DNA of 64,000 nt from Azospirillum formosense. GTDB lineage: Bacteria; Pseudomonadota; Alphaproteobacteria; Azospirillales; Azospirillaceae. Location: positions 711,001-775,000 of the forward strand of contig NZ_CP159404.1 in NCBI RefSeq assembly GCF_040500525.1, read 5' to 3'. The position numbers and the translations under genes are program-made. The notes beneath the pieces were generated by a model. The model was not told the origin of the DNA. It did not search any database and saw only the letters and a list, made by a program, of their open reading frames with translations. This document shows positions 44,429 through 57,100 of this stretch, piece by piece. Each line of letters begins with the position of its first letter. Position 1 is the first letter of the stretch.

Positions 44429-45154
44429 TCAGCCGCGAAGGGCGAGGCGGTCGACGAGACCCGACCAGCTGCTGACCGAAATCAGGTGGGCGTAGACCAG
44501 ACCCAGCCAGCCGCGGTCGCGCCATTCCACCAGCGTCTCGGCGGGAAGCTGGTTGAAGGCCGCCTCGTCGATCACGTTGAAGCCGGCGAGGCTCAGCCGC
44601 TCGCCGTTGTTCAGGGTGATGTCGGCGCGCTTCTCCGACATCAGGCCGGCGGCGACCACCGCCTCGACGAACTGCGTGGTGTAGGCGTTCTGGGCCTGGA
44701 CTTCCTTGACGAACTCCAAGGCGTTGTTGGTCAGGGCGGACGGCTGCCCATCGACGAAGAAGGGGTTGTCGCGGCCGGGGATGACGGAGTCCGCCGCCTC
44801 GTCGATGCACAGGGTGAGCTGGGACTTGTCCTCGCTCTCCAGGAAGATGAACGGATAGCGGCGGACATAGGCGGGAATGTAGGCCCCCTCCTCCCACGCG
44901 CCGTTCGCGTCGACGAACAGATTCTCCCCGCTGCGCAGGCCGAGCAGCGCCACCGGCTGGGCCGTCGGACCCTCCGAGAACAGGATCGGGAACTGCTTGC
45001 AGGCCGCGGGGAACTCCGCCGCCATCAGCGGCACCGAGTTGGTGGCGGCCGCGAAAGCGAAGTTCGGCTCGGTGCGCAGCGACAGATCGGCGTCACGGGC
45101 GGCCACCAGCGGGCGGGGGCTCTTGTAGAACAGGGGCAGGGTCGGGTTGGTCAT
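44429..45154 (-). CDS. SapC family protein
   Basis: A 241-residue protein. It starts MTNPTLPLFYKSPRPLVAAR and shows the family pattern FAFAAATNSVPLMAAEFP, then FPILFS, LRSGENLFVD and YIPAYVRRYPFIFLE. SapC was named from S-layer loci; its molecular role is unclear. It lacks a signal peptide. The gene is 42 bp downstream of the giant adhesin gene on the same strand, so it may be co-transcribed and help in adhesin or surface-layer production. Confidence 0.9.
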   Translation of the reverse strand: MTNPTLPLFYKSPRPLVAARDADLSLRTEPNFAFAAATNSVPLMAAEFPAACKQFPILFSEGPTAQPVALLGLRSGENLFVDANGAWEEGAYIPAYVRRYPFIFLESEDKSQLTLCIDEAADSVIPGRDNPFFVDGQPSALTNNALEFVKEVQAQNAYTTQFVEAVVAAGLMSEKRADITLNNGERLSLAGFNVIDEAAFNQLPAETLVEWRDRGWLGLVYAHLISVSSWSGLVDRLALRG

Positions 45155-45196
45155 CGTTCGCTATCCAAAGGGTAAAGCCGCGGAGAAAGGCACGCG

Positions 45197-48100
45197 TCAG
45201 CGCGCCTCCTCCTTCTCCGTTTGCTGGTTGCCGTTGGTCAGGACCTCCGGCTGCGCGCCGGCGCGGGTGGTGCCCGGAGCGGTTCCGGCGCCGGCCGAGC
45301 CGCCCACCCCGGAACCGGTCAGGACTTCCGGCTGGGTCCCCGCACCGGTCAGGGTCGGGGTCGTGCCGGCCAGGGTGAGAACCTGCGGCGCGGCGTAGGC
45401 GGCCAGGGCGTTCGGCGTGAGGCCGGCGCTGCCCACCGTGCCGGTGAACAGGCTGGTGACGCCGGGGGTGCTGGGAACCGGGACCACCACCACCACGGTG
45501 GCGGCGACCCGGCTGACCTGCTCCGTCGGACCCCAGGGGGTGTTGTTGATGAAGTACGGGGTGGCCCGCAGCGGGCTGTCGATCGCGCTGGCGGCCAACG
45601 CATCCGTCTTGCCGGCCACGGTGCCGAACATCAGAGCGGACCCGGCCTTGGGGACGGTCAGGCTCAGCACGTCGATCTTCTGCAAGGCGGTCCCGGTCTC
45701 CTGTCCGATGAGCAGCGCCCCGCCGTCGGACGCCATGGTCAGCATGGTGGCCTTGCCCTGGAGCCCCGCCATGGTGATGGGGCCGCCCGCCGCGATGGAC
45801 GCCCGTCCGTCCGGCAGGGACGCCACGGCGCCCAGCGTGATCGGACCGGTCTTGGCCGTAATGCTGGCGGGCAGAACAATGCCCGATCCACCGGATTGGG
45901 TAAAGCCCCCCTCCGTGACAACCGTGGCGTCACGACCAAAGGTCACCGCTCCCGCCGCGTCCGTCGTGACCAGGGCCAGCGAGCCCGCGCTGTTCACCGC
46001 CGCGCCGAAGGTGAAGCCGGCACCGGTCAGGCGGAGGCCGTCCGTCCCGGTCGCGGTCAACGCCTTGGCGAAGCGGCTCTCGCCGCCCGTCGTCTGAGTC
46101 AGCGAGCGCACGGTCACCGCGCCGTCGTAGAAGACGCCGCCCGAGGTGCGGACCGTAACGTCGCCCATCAGGCCGGACGCGCCGATGTCGCCCGCCGCCC
46201 GGATGGACGCGCCGTTCAGCGACAGCGCGGAACGGTTGGCGCTGTCGACGGTCCCGCCGAAGACGAGGTCGCCGCCGGTGCTGGTCAGCGCGCTGGCGCC
46301 GGCCACCGTCAGGGCGCCGCCAAAGCGCTGCGCCCCGGCGGTGGTGACGGCGGCGCCGTCCAGCCGGGTGCCGCCATTGACGGCGATCTGCCGCAGGGCG
46401 CCGGTTTCGCCGAAGACCCCGGCCAGGACGGCGTCGCCCTCGACCGTCAGCGCCTGAGCGCCGCCGTTGGCGGCGTTGCCGCCGTTCCGCAGGGAGACGG
46501 TCCCGCCGGTCAGGACGGTGTCGGTGCCCAGCGTCACCGCCCCGTTGTAGCTCTGCTCCGCCAGGGTGGTCACCGCGCCGCCGTTCAGGGCGGCGGTGCC
46601 GGTCACCGACAGGCGGCTCAGCGCCTGGGTACCGCCGACGGCGCCGTTGACGACGGCGTCGCCGGCGATGGTCAGCCCCTGCCCGCCGCGGGTGGCCGCG
46701 TCCAACCCGCCGGCCAGCACGATGGTGCGGCCGGTCAGGCGGGTGTCGCTGCCCAGCACGGCGCGTTCGCCGTAGGTCTGGGTGCCGGTGGTGTCGACGC
46801 TGCCGCCGTTGAGGGCCAGCGTGCCCGCCGCGTCGGTGACGACGGAGGCCGCGCGGACCGACTGGGCGAAGCGGGTCTGGCCGGCGCTGTTCACCGCCAG
46901 GGCGCCCAGCCGCTCGGTCCCGCCGACCACGCCGGCGAAGACGGCGTCGGCGGACCCGCTGTTGACGGTCAGGGTCTGCCCGCCGTCCAGAGTCCCGGCG
47001 AAGGTGATGCCGGTGCCGGTCAGGACCGAGGGAGCGCCGGCCAGACGGACCGCGCCGCCGTAGGTCTGCGCCCCGCTGGTGACCGCCGTGGCGCCGGTCA
47101 GCAGCGTATCGCCGTTGACCGTCAGCGCGGCCAACGCCTGCCGGGTGCCGAGGGTGCCGGTGATCGCGGCGTTGCCGGCGATGACCAGGCCCTGACGGCC
47201 CGCCGCCGCCGCGTCGAGACCGCCGGACAGCGACAGCTGGGTGCCGGTCAGGACCGTGTCGGCGCCCAGCGTCACCGCGTCGGCGTAGCTCTGCGTCCCG
47301 GTGGTGTCGACGCTGCCGCCGTTCAGGATGGTGATCCCGGTGGCGTCGGTGGCCACCGAGGCCGCCTTGACCGCGCCGGCGATGGTGGTGGTGCCGCCGC
47401 CGTTGACCGTCAGCGCCCCAAGACGGCTGGTGCCGCCGACGGCACCGCCGAGCAGGATGTCGCCAGCACCGCTGGTCAGCGTCAGCGCCCGCCCGCCGTC
47501 GAGGGTGGAGGCGAGGACGATGCCGCCGGTGCCGGTGATCCGGCTATCGCCGCCCAGCGTCACCGCCTTGGCGGCCGTGAAGACCGTGCCGGCCCGGTAG
47601 GCGCCGTTCAGGGTCACCGCGTCGTTGTAGGTCTGGGCGCCGCTGGTCGTCACCGACGTCAGGCTGGTGGAGCCGTCGGCGTCGGTGATCAGGCTGGCGA
47701 GCGCCGTCGTGTCGCCGACCGCCGCGTTGAACCGGGTGGCGCCGCTGCCGTTGATGGCCAGCGCCTGGGCGCCGTTCACCGTTCCGTTGAAGGTCACCGC
47801 GCCGCTGCCGGCGTCGACCGTGGTGGCCCCCGCCAGCGTCGCCGGGCCGGCGACGGTGAACGCGCCGTTGCCGGTGGCGTAGGTGCCCATCAGGCTGGTT
47901 TCCCCGCCGTAGCTCTGGCCGCCCGCCGTGGTCACGTTGACGAGGCTGGTGTAGCCCGTGCCGGTGGTCAGGCTGGCCAGCGCCGTCGTGCCGCCCACCG
48001 CCGCGTTGAACACCATCGCCCCGGTCGAGGTCGCCGTCAGCGCCTGGGCGCCGTTGACCGTTCCGTTGAAGGTGATCGTGCCGTAGCCCGCGTCCACCGT

Positions 48101-51100
48101 CGTGGTCCCGGCCAGCGTCGTCGCACCGTTGAAGGTGATCGGGCTGTTGGCCGAGCTGTAGGTGCCGTTGAGCGTCGTCGCGTCGTTGTAGGTCTGGGCG
48201 CCGCTGGTCGTCACCGACGTCAGGCTGGTGGAGCCGTCGGCGTCGGTGATCAGGCTGGCGAGCGCCGTCGTGTCGCCGACCGCCGCGTTGAACCGGGTGG
48301 CGCCGCTGCCGTTGATGGCCAGCGCCTGGGCGCCGTTCACCGTTCCGTTGAAGGTCACCGCGCCGCTGCCGGCGTCGACCGTGGTGGCCCCCGCCAGCGT
48401 CGCCGGGCCGGCGACGGTGAAGGCGCCGTTGCCGGTGGCGTAGGTGCCCATCAGGCTGGTTTCCCCGCCGTAGCTCTGGCCGCCCGCCGTGGTCACGTTG
48501 ACGAGGCTGGTGTAGCCCGTGCCGGTGGTCAGGCTGGCCAGCGCCGTCGTGCCGCCCACCGCCGCGTTGAACACCATCGCCCCGGTCGAGGTCGCCGTCA
48601 GCGCCTGGGCGCCGTTGACCGTTCCGTTGAAGGTGATCGTGCCGTAGCCCGCGTCCACCGTCGTGGTCCCGGCCAGCGTCGTCGCACCGTTGAAGGTGAT
48701 CGGGCTGTTGGCCGAGCTGTAGGTGCCGTTGAGCGTCGTGGTGGCGTTGTGGGTCTGGGCGCCCGTGGTGGTGACGTTCAGGAGGCTGACCGTGGCGCCG
48801 GCGTTGGTGGTCAGGCTCGCCAGGGCCGTGGAGCCGCCCACCGCCGCGTTGAACTGCGCCGTGCCCGTCCCGGCGATGGTCAGCGCCTGGGCGCCGTTCA
48901 CCGTCCCGTTGAAGGTCGCCGTACCGGCGTTCACCGTCGTCGCCCCGCCCAGCGTCGCCGCCGCGTTGGTGGTGAAGGTGCCGCCCGTGTAAGTGCCGTC
49001 CAGCGTGACCACGTTGTTGTAGGTCTGCGCCCCCGTCGTCGTCACCGACTTCAAGCTGGTGCTGGTGCTGTCGGTGGTGAGGCTGGCCAGAGCCGTCGTG
49101 CCGCCCACCGTGCCGCCCACCGTGCCGGTGAACGTCGTCGTGCCCTTGTTGTTGATGGCCAGGGCCTGGGCGCCGTCCACCGTGCCGGCGAACAGCACGC
49201 TCGACCCGCCATACACCGTCGTCGCCCCGCCCAGCGTCGCCGCACCGTTGACGGTGAAGGTGTTGCCGGCGCTGTAGAGCCCGTTCAGCGTCACCGCGTC
49301 GTTGTAGGTCTGCACGCCCGTGGTGATCACGTTGCGCAGGCTGGTCGTGCCGCCGGCGTCGGTGGTCAGGCTCGCCAGAGCCGTCGTGCCGCCCACCGTG
49401 CCGGAGAACTGCGTGGCGGCCTTGCTGTTGACCGCCAGGGCGTGAGCACCGTCCACCGTGCCGGCGAACAGCACGCTCGACCCGCCGTTGACCGTCGTGT
49501 CGCCGGCCAGCGTCGCCGCACCGTTGGCAGTGAAGCTGCCGCCGGTGTAGGTGCCGTCGAGCGTCACCGCGTCGCTGTAGGTCTGGCCACCCGTCGTCGT
49601 CACCGACTTCAGGCTGGTCGTGCCGCCGGCATCCGTGGTCAGGCTGGCGAGAGCCGTCGTGCCGCCCACCGTGCCGGAGAACTGCGTGGCGGCCTTGCTG
49701 TTGATGACCAGCGCCTGGGCGCCGTCCACCGTGCCGGCGAACAGCACGCTCGAACCGCCGTTGACCGTCGTGTCGCCAGCCAGCGTCGCCGCACCGTTGA
49801 CGGTGAAGGCACCGTTGGTGGTGGCGTAGGTGCCGTTCAGCGTGACCGCATCGTTGTAGGTCTGGGCACCCGTCGTCGTCACCGACTTCAGGCTGCTGGT
49901 GCCGCCGGCGTCGGTGGTCAGGCTGGCGAGCGCCGTCGTGCCGCCCACCGTGCCGGTGAACGTCGTCGTGCTCTTGTTGTTGACCGCCAGGGCGTAGGCG
50001 CCGTCCACCGTGCCGGTGAACAGCACGCTCGACCCGCCGTTGACCGTCGTGTCGCCGGCCAGCGTCACCGCGCCATTGGCGGTGAAGGCGCCGCCGGCGC
50101 TGTAGGTGCCGTTGAGCGTCGTGGCGGCGTTGTGGGTCTGGGCGCCCGTGGTGGTGACGTTCAGGAAGCTGGTGGTGGCGCCGGCGTCGGTGGTCAGGCT
50201 GGCGAGCGCCGTCGTGCCGCCCACCGCCGCGTTGAACTGCGTCGTCCCCGTCCCGGCGATGGTCAGCGCCTGCGCGCCGTTCACCGTGCCGTTGAAGGTG
50301 GCCGTCCCGGCGTTCACCGTCGTCGCGCCGCCCAGCGTCGCTGCCGCGTTGGCGGTGACCGTGCCACCGGTGTAGGTGCCGTCGAGCGTGACCGCGTCGT
50401 TGTAGGTCTGGGCACCCGTCGTCGTCACCGACTTCAGGCTGGTCGTGCCGCCGGCATCCGTGGTCAGGCTGGCGAGCGCCGTCGTGCCGCCCACCGTGCC
50501 GGTGAACGTCGTCGTGCTCTTGCTGTTGACCGCCAGAGCGTAGGGGCCGTCCACCGTGCCGGCGAACAGCACGCTCGACCCGCCGTTGACCGTTGTGCCG
50601 CCGGCCAGCGTCGCCGCACCGTTGGCAGTGAAGGCACCGTTGGTGGTGGCGTAGGTGCCGTTCAGCGTGACCGCGTCGTTGTAGGTCTGCGCCCCCGTCG
50701 TCGTCACCGACTTCAGGCTGGTCGTGCCGCCGGCGTCGGTGGTCAGGCTGGCGAGCGCCGTCGTGCCGCCCACCGTGCCGGAGAACTGCGTGGCGGCCTT
50801 GCTGTTGACCGCCAGGGCGTAGGCGCCGTCCACCGCACCGGCGAACAGCACCGCCCCGCCGTTCACCGTCGTCGCGCCGGCCAGCGTGGTCGCCGCGTTG
50901 GCGGTAAAGGCCCCGCTGCCGGTGTTGTAGGTGCCGTTGAGCGTCACCGCGTCGTTGTAGGTCTGCGCGCCGGTGGTCGTCACCGATTTCACGCTGCTGG
51001 TGCCGCCGGCGTCGGTGGTCAGGCTGGCGAGCGCCGTCGTGCCGCCCACAGCGCCGTTGAACTGCGCCATGCCCTGGTTGTTGACCGCCAGGGCATAGGC

Positions 51101-54100
51101 GCCGTCCACCGTGTTCATGAAGACAACGCTCGACGTGCCATCCACCGTCGTGTTTCCGGCCAGCGTCACCGCGCCGATGGCCGAGAAGACCGCGCCGGTG
51201 GTGTAGGTACCATCCAAGGTCACCGTGCCGCTGTAGGTCTGCCCGCCGGTGGTCGAAACCGACTTCACGCTGGCCGTCCCGCCGGCGTCGATGGTCAGGC
51301 TCGTCAGCGCCGTCGTGCCACCCACGGCGCTGCTGAACTGGGTCGCGCCACTGCTGGTGATCACGAGTGAGTTGGCCCCGTTCACCGCGCCGCTGAACAA
51401 GACGTTTCCGCTGCCCGAGTTCACCGTGGTGCCGCCCGCCAGCGTCGTCGCGCCGGTCACCGTGAAGGCGCCGTTTCCGGTGGCGTAGGCGCCCTGAAGG
51501 CTGGTCGCGCCGGTGTAGGTCTGCGCGCCCGCCGTCGTCACGGCGCGCAGGCCGATGGTCCCCGCAGTGGCCGACAGATAGGCCAGGTTGCTCGCCGCTC
51601 CACCCAGCGTCACACCGCCCTGCGCCGCGTTGAGCGAGGCCCCGTAGCCGCCGCCGTTGAGCGTGCCGGTCACCGACAGGTCGCCGCCGGTCGCGGTCAC
51701 CGAGCGGTTGGCGCCCGACAGGGTCAGGTTCCCCGTGACGGTCACCGACTTGCCGGTCAGCGTGCCGCCCAGCGTGGTGTCGCCGGTGTAGGTCTGTGCC
51801 CCCGTGCTGACGACAGTGCCCAGGCCGATGCTGGCGGCCTGCATCGTCACGCTTGCCCGGGTGGCGTCCGGACCGGTGCTGCTCACCGTCTTGGTCAGGG
51901 AAATCGCGCCCCCCGTGGACACCAGGGAGATGGCGCCGCTGCCTCCGGCGACGATGCCGGTGGTGGCGTTGCCGTCGCTGATGGCGCCGGTGGCGGTGAC
52001 GGAGATGTCGCCGTTGAAGGTGGACAGATTGCCCAGGGTGAAGCTGGCGCCGGACAGATAGATTCCGCCCGTCCCTCCCACCATCGCCGAGACGTTGGCG
52101 ATGGTGCTGTTGAAGGCGGTGGTGCTGGTCCCGATCCCGGTTCCGGAGATCAGGTTCAGCGCGCCGCCCGTCAGACTCGTGCCGTTGCCGGTCAGCAGGC
52201 TGCCGGCCGCCGCCGACAGGGTAATGGTCCCGGTCGGTCCCGCGTTGACCGTGCCGACCGTCAGATCGCCCGACGTCACAATCAGGCCGACCGTGCCGAC
52301 GCCGGTGACCGACGTCGCGGTCATGCCGGTGGTGCTGGTGGCGGTGACGGTGCCATTGGCGCCGAGGGTCGCCGCCGTCAGCGTGCCGGTGTTGTTGACG
52401 GTCAGGCTCTTGCCGGAACCGGTCAGGCTGGCGTCGATGGTGCCGACGGTGGTGTTGAGGGTGGTGTTGCCGCCGTTGGAGCCGCTGACGAAGATCAGCG
52501 AGCCGGCGGTGATCGACAGCGTCCGCGGCGACGCACCCGCGGCCACCACGTCGGTGGCGCCCTTGAGCGTCAGCGCGCCCGTGCCGAGGTTGATCGCCGT
52601 CGTCGGCAGGGTCAGCACCCCGCCGGACTGCAGCAGCAGGTTGCCGCTGGTCATCGACAGGCCGGCGCTGGCGTTCAGGTTCCCCGCCGTGCGGATGTAG
52701 GCGGAGCCGCCCGCCCCGAGGGTGACGAGGTTGTTGGTCAGCGTCAGCGCGGCGCTGTTGATGTTGTCGATCGAGATGACCGGCGTGGTGCCGGTGGCGG
52801 TCAGGCCGGTCAGGCTCGACACGTTCATCTTGATCGGCGTGCCGGCGCCGGTGGCGTTGTCGGTGACCACGCCGATGCTGCCGCCGGTGGCGGTCAGGCT
52901 GGCCGAGTGGCCGGTCACATGGGTGCCGCTGCCGCTGCCCAGGATGGAGCCGGCGGCGGTCAGCGCGACCGCTCCGCTGGTGGTGTTCGCCGACACCGTC
53001 TGGACCGTCATCGTGCCGGCCGACGCGATGGTGACCGAGCCGTTGGAGGCGGTGGCCGAGGCGACGGCGACGCCGGCGACGGTGTCGTCGGTCACATAGA
53101 CGCTGCCGTTGGCGCTCGCCAGGGTCAGGCTGGGGGTGGTGGTCTGGACCGAACGGCTGGAGGTGCCGACGCCCTTGCCGCCGGTCAGCGAGACCGAGCC
53201 GCCGACGATCCGCGTCTCGGCGAGGCCGTCGTCATACACCCCGCCCCCGGCGGAGCTGAGCGTGACCGCCCCGCTGCCGGCGTTGATGCTGCCGGCGATG
53301 ATGTCGGCGTCCAAAGCGGTGGAGGAGATCGTGACCGCCCCGCCGCCGGTGCTGGCGCTGACCACCTGGAGGCGGTCGCCGGCCAGCACGTCGATCTTGC
53401 CGCCGGTCGTCGCCGCGTAGGCGAGCGCGGTGGCGCCGGTCGTGCTCAGGTAGATGTCGCCCGAGCCGCCGTTCACCTGCACCTGGGCTCCGCCCACGCC
53501 GACGCGGGCGGAAGAGGTGCCGATGCCGCCGGCGCCGTTCAGCGCGACGGTCTTGCCGGTGACCGCGGAGCCGCCGTTGGCGGCCAGGATCTTGCCGCCG
53601 TTGCCGGTGGCGCTCAGCGTGACCGAGCCGTTGTTGGCGCCCGCCGTCACCGTGCCGGCGGTGATGGAACCGTTGGTCGAGGTCACGGCGATGCTGTTGC
53701 CCGCCGCGTCGGTGGCGATGGCGACGTTGGTCAGCGTGATGTTGCCGCTGCCCGTCACCACCACCGGGCCGTTGTTGACGGCGGCGCTCAACCCGCCGGT
53801 CAGCGAACCGGCGATGTCGAGATAGACACCGCCCGCGCCCGTGACGTTGGTGGTCAGCGCCCCGGTGCTGGACGTCGAGACCTTGAACGCCGAGTCCGCC
53901 GTGCCGATGCCGGCCCCCGCCGTCAGCGTGGCGCTGCCGCTGCCGAGGCTCAGGCTGGAGCCGCCGCTGAGGATCCGGCCGGCCGTCGCCGTCAGGGTCA
54001 GCGCCTTGCTGCTGTCGTAGGAGAGGTTCGAGACGGTCAGGTCGCCGGTCGCCGCGATCACCGTCAGGGCGCCGCCCGTGGTGATCGAGCTGAGGTTCAG

Positions 54101-57100
54101 CCCCGCCGCGTTCTTCACGAACAGGCCGCCGGAGCCGCTGCTGGCGGTCAGGCTGGACACGTTCATGCCCAGCGCCGTGGCGGCGCTGCCGATGGCGCTG
54201 CTGTTGCCCTGCTCGTTGACCTTCGGGTGGGCGTCGAGCTTCAGGGAGCCCGCGGTGATGGTGGAGCTGTTGTTCACCGCCGTGATGTTGCCGGCGGTCG
54301 CGCTGTTGCCCGTGGCGGTCAGGCTGACCGTGCTGGAGGTGCCCGTGTCCACCGTGCCGATGGCGATGGCCCCCGGCGCCTTGAAGGTGAAGTCCAGGCC
54401 GGTGCTGTCGGTCAGCGTGGTGAAGGTGGTGGTGCCGCTGCTGTCCGTGACGTTCCAGTTCAGATTGGTCGCCGTCAGGCTCATCGTGCCGGAGGTGGTG
54501 GTGCCGGTGGACGGCGTGCGGTCGATGGTCAGCTTGGCGAGGTCGAGCGTGTCGGCAATTTTGAAGGTGCCGGGCGTCTTGATCGTCAGGTCGGTCGTCG
54601 CGACGTTGAGCGTGGAGCCCGTGTCGGCGATGGCACCCTTGATCGCGGACAGCTCAACGCTGCCGCCGGACACCAGATTGCCGCTGTTGGCGCGGATGTT
54701 GCCGTCGTGGCTGGTCAGCGACACCTTGCCGGTCGTGGTGATCGTGCCGGCGGTCAGAAGGTTGGTTCCCGAGGAGCCGGTGGACAGCGTGATGGCGCCG
54801 CCACCGGTGCTCACCACCGATTGGGCGATCAGGCTCTTGCCTTCGGACACAGCGATGCTGCCGGCGGCGCTGGCGGTCAGCGTGGTGCTGGTGGAATAGG
54901 CCTGCGTCGAAATGGCGCTGACGTTGCCGATGGATCCGGTCGCCGTCAGGTTCACCAGATTGCTGCCGCTGATCGTACCGCTGAGGATCGAGCCGCCCTG
55001 GTTGTCGATGTACGCGTTGGCGCCGTTCATGGAGATCGTGCCGAGCGCGATGTCGCCGGTGGAGTTGGTCAGGTCCAGCGCGCCGCCCATCATCATGGAG
55101 TCGATGACCGTCGGGCCGTGCAGTCTGATCACGGCGCCGTTGTTGGCGGACACCATCAGGTTGCCGGTGGTGATCCCGATGAACTGGCCGCCGGTGCTGC
55201 CGACCGCACCGGAACTGGCGCTCAGCTCCGTGACGGCGGCGTTGATCTTGAGGACCGAGTGGCCGACCCCGATGATGCCGGGGGCGGCGACCAGGGCGAT
55301 CGTGCCGGTCTTGCCGACGTCCAGGCCGCCGATGACCAACTGGCGGTGGGTGTTGAACGTGAAGCGCACGCCACTGGCATCGTTCAGCGTGGACAGAACG
55401 GTCTGGAGGGCGTTTTCGGCGCCGTTCAGAGCAATGGCCGAGCCCGACGTGCCGACCGAGTTCAGGCTGTAGGTGCGGTTGTTGATGCTGGACGAGGTGC
55501 TGTTGATCTTGAGCGTGCCGATCCGGGTGTCGGATTCGACGTAGAGATCGCCCTTCACGTTGAAGGTCGCGGACGACGCCGACAGATGGATGTTGTTGCT
55601 GGCGGAGCCGACGGCGGCGGCGCTGCTCAGGGTCGCGGTGCCCGCGGTGATACGGTTGGCCGGGTTGCCCGCGGTCGCCGAGGCGGCGCCGGTGATGGCG
55701 CCTGCGCTGGTCAGATTGACGGTGCCCCAGTTCTGCACGTTGAGCGTGCCGATGGACAGCGCGTGCTGGGTGTCCAGCGTGAAGGCGAGACCGGTGGTGT
55801 CGGTCAGCTGGCTCAGCGTCGTGGTGGTGCCGTCGTCCGTCAAGGTGAAGACGAGCTGCGGCGCGGTGATCTGGTAGGTGCCGGCGCCGGTCGTCCGCGA
55901 GCTGGTCAGCGACAGCGCGGTCAGGTCCTTGCCGTTGTCCACGAAGGCGTCGGTCGCCGTGGTCAGCGCCAGCGTGTCGGCCATCGTCGCGATGTGGTTG
56001 GAGGACGATCCCGCCTGACCGATGCCGCCGGTCGCGGTGAGGGCGACCGTGCCGGCGGTCACCATCGAGCTGCCGTTGCTGAGGATGTTCTTGCCGGTAC
56101 CGGTGGTCTCGATGGCCACGCTGCGGGCGAGGCCGCCGTTGATCGTCCCCAGGGTGACGCTGTTGTCGCTCTTGAAGGAGAAGTCGAGGCCGCTGGCGTC
56201 GACGACGCTGCCGAGCGTGTACTGGCTGCCGGTGTTGGTGTCGGTCAGCGCGAAGGTCAGCCCCTCCGACCGGATGTCGTAGGCGTTCTGCGTGCCGGAG
56301 GACGCGTGCCGGACATCCAGGTTGAGGGTGTGCAGGTCGGCGCTGTTCGTCAGATAGACGTTGCGCCCGGCGATCACCTCCAGGGTCCGCGTCTCGGTCA
56401 GCAGGGGCGTGCCGGACGCCCCGATGGAGCCGCCTTCCACCGTCAGCTTCACCTTGTCCGCGCTCAGCGGCTTGGTTCCGGACTGGAGGAGCGACCCGTT
56501 GTTGGTCACCTTGATGTCCGCCGAATAGCCGGCCTTCACATCCTTCAGCGTCAGGGAGCCGGAGTTGCTGAGCGTCAGCGACCCCGTCAGATCGGCCGAC
56601 AGGGTGCCGACCTGGGTGGTGAAGTAGGAGCCGCTGCCGTTGGCGTGGCCGACGCTGGTCGCCTTCAGCGCCAGGCTGCCCGCGGTGATCGCGGCGCCGC
56701 TGCTGTTCGAGGCGTTGATGGCGGACGTGCCGGCGTTGGCCGTCAGATCGACGGTGCCGCTGTTCCCGACGTCGATCTTGACGATCTGCAGGGCCTTGTC
56801 ATTGCTGATGTTCAGCTTCAGTCCGCTCTGGGTGACGTTCGTCACCGTCAGGCCTTCCTGCGTCGTCGCGTCGCTGAAGGTGGCGGTCAGGCCGGTCGAG
56901 CTGATGACGTAGGAGTTGGCGCCGCCACCGGCCTTGTTGTGCCGGAGGTCCAGCGTCAGATCGGTCAGGGTTGTGCTGTTGCTGACCAGCACGTTGCCAG
57001 CCGACGCGACGGCCAGCTTCTTCGTGTTGGTCATCACCGTGCCGTAACCGCCGACGTTTCCGTTGTACCCTGTGGCGGTCAGCGACACCGAACCCGCCGT

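Noticed and set aside
45221..51370. A 2049-codon plus-strand open frame opposite the adhesin gene
   Set aside because: It is a mirror of the GC-biased, repetitive minus-strand gene: extremely Arg/Ala/Gly/His-rich, without any domain, and it follows the repeat array exactly.
47600..51550. Regular repeats that might suggest a CRISPR array
   Set aside because: The repeat period is about 279 bp, the units are translated in frame, there are no short unique spacers, and no cas genes are present.
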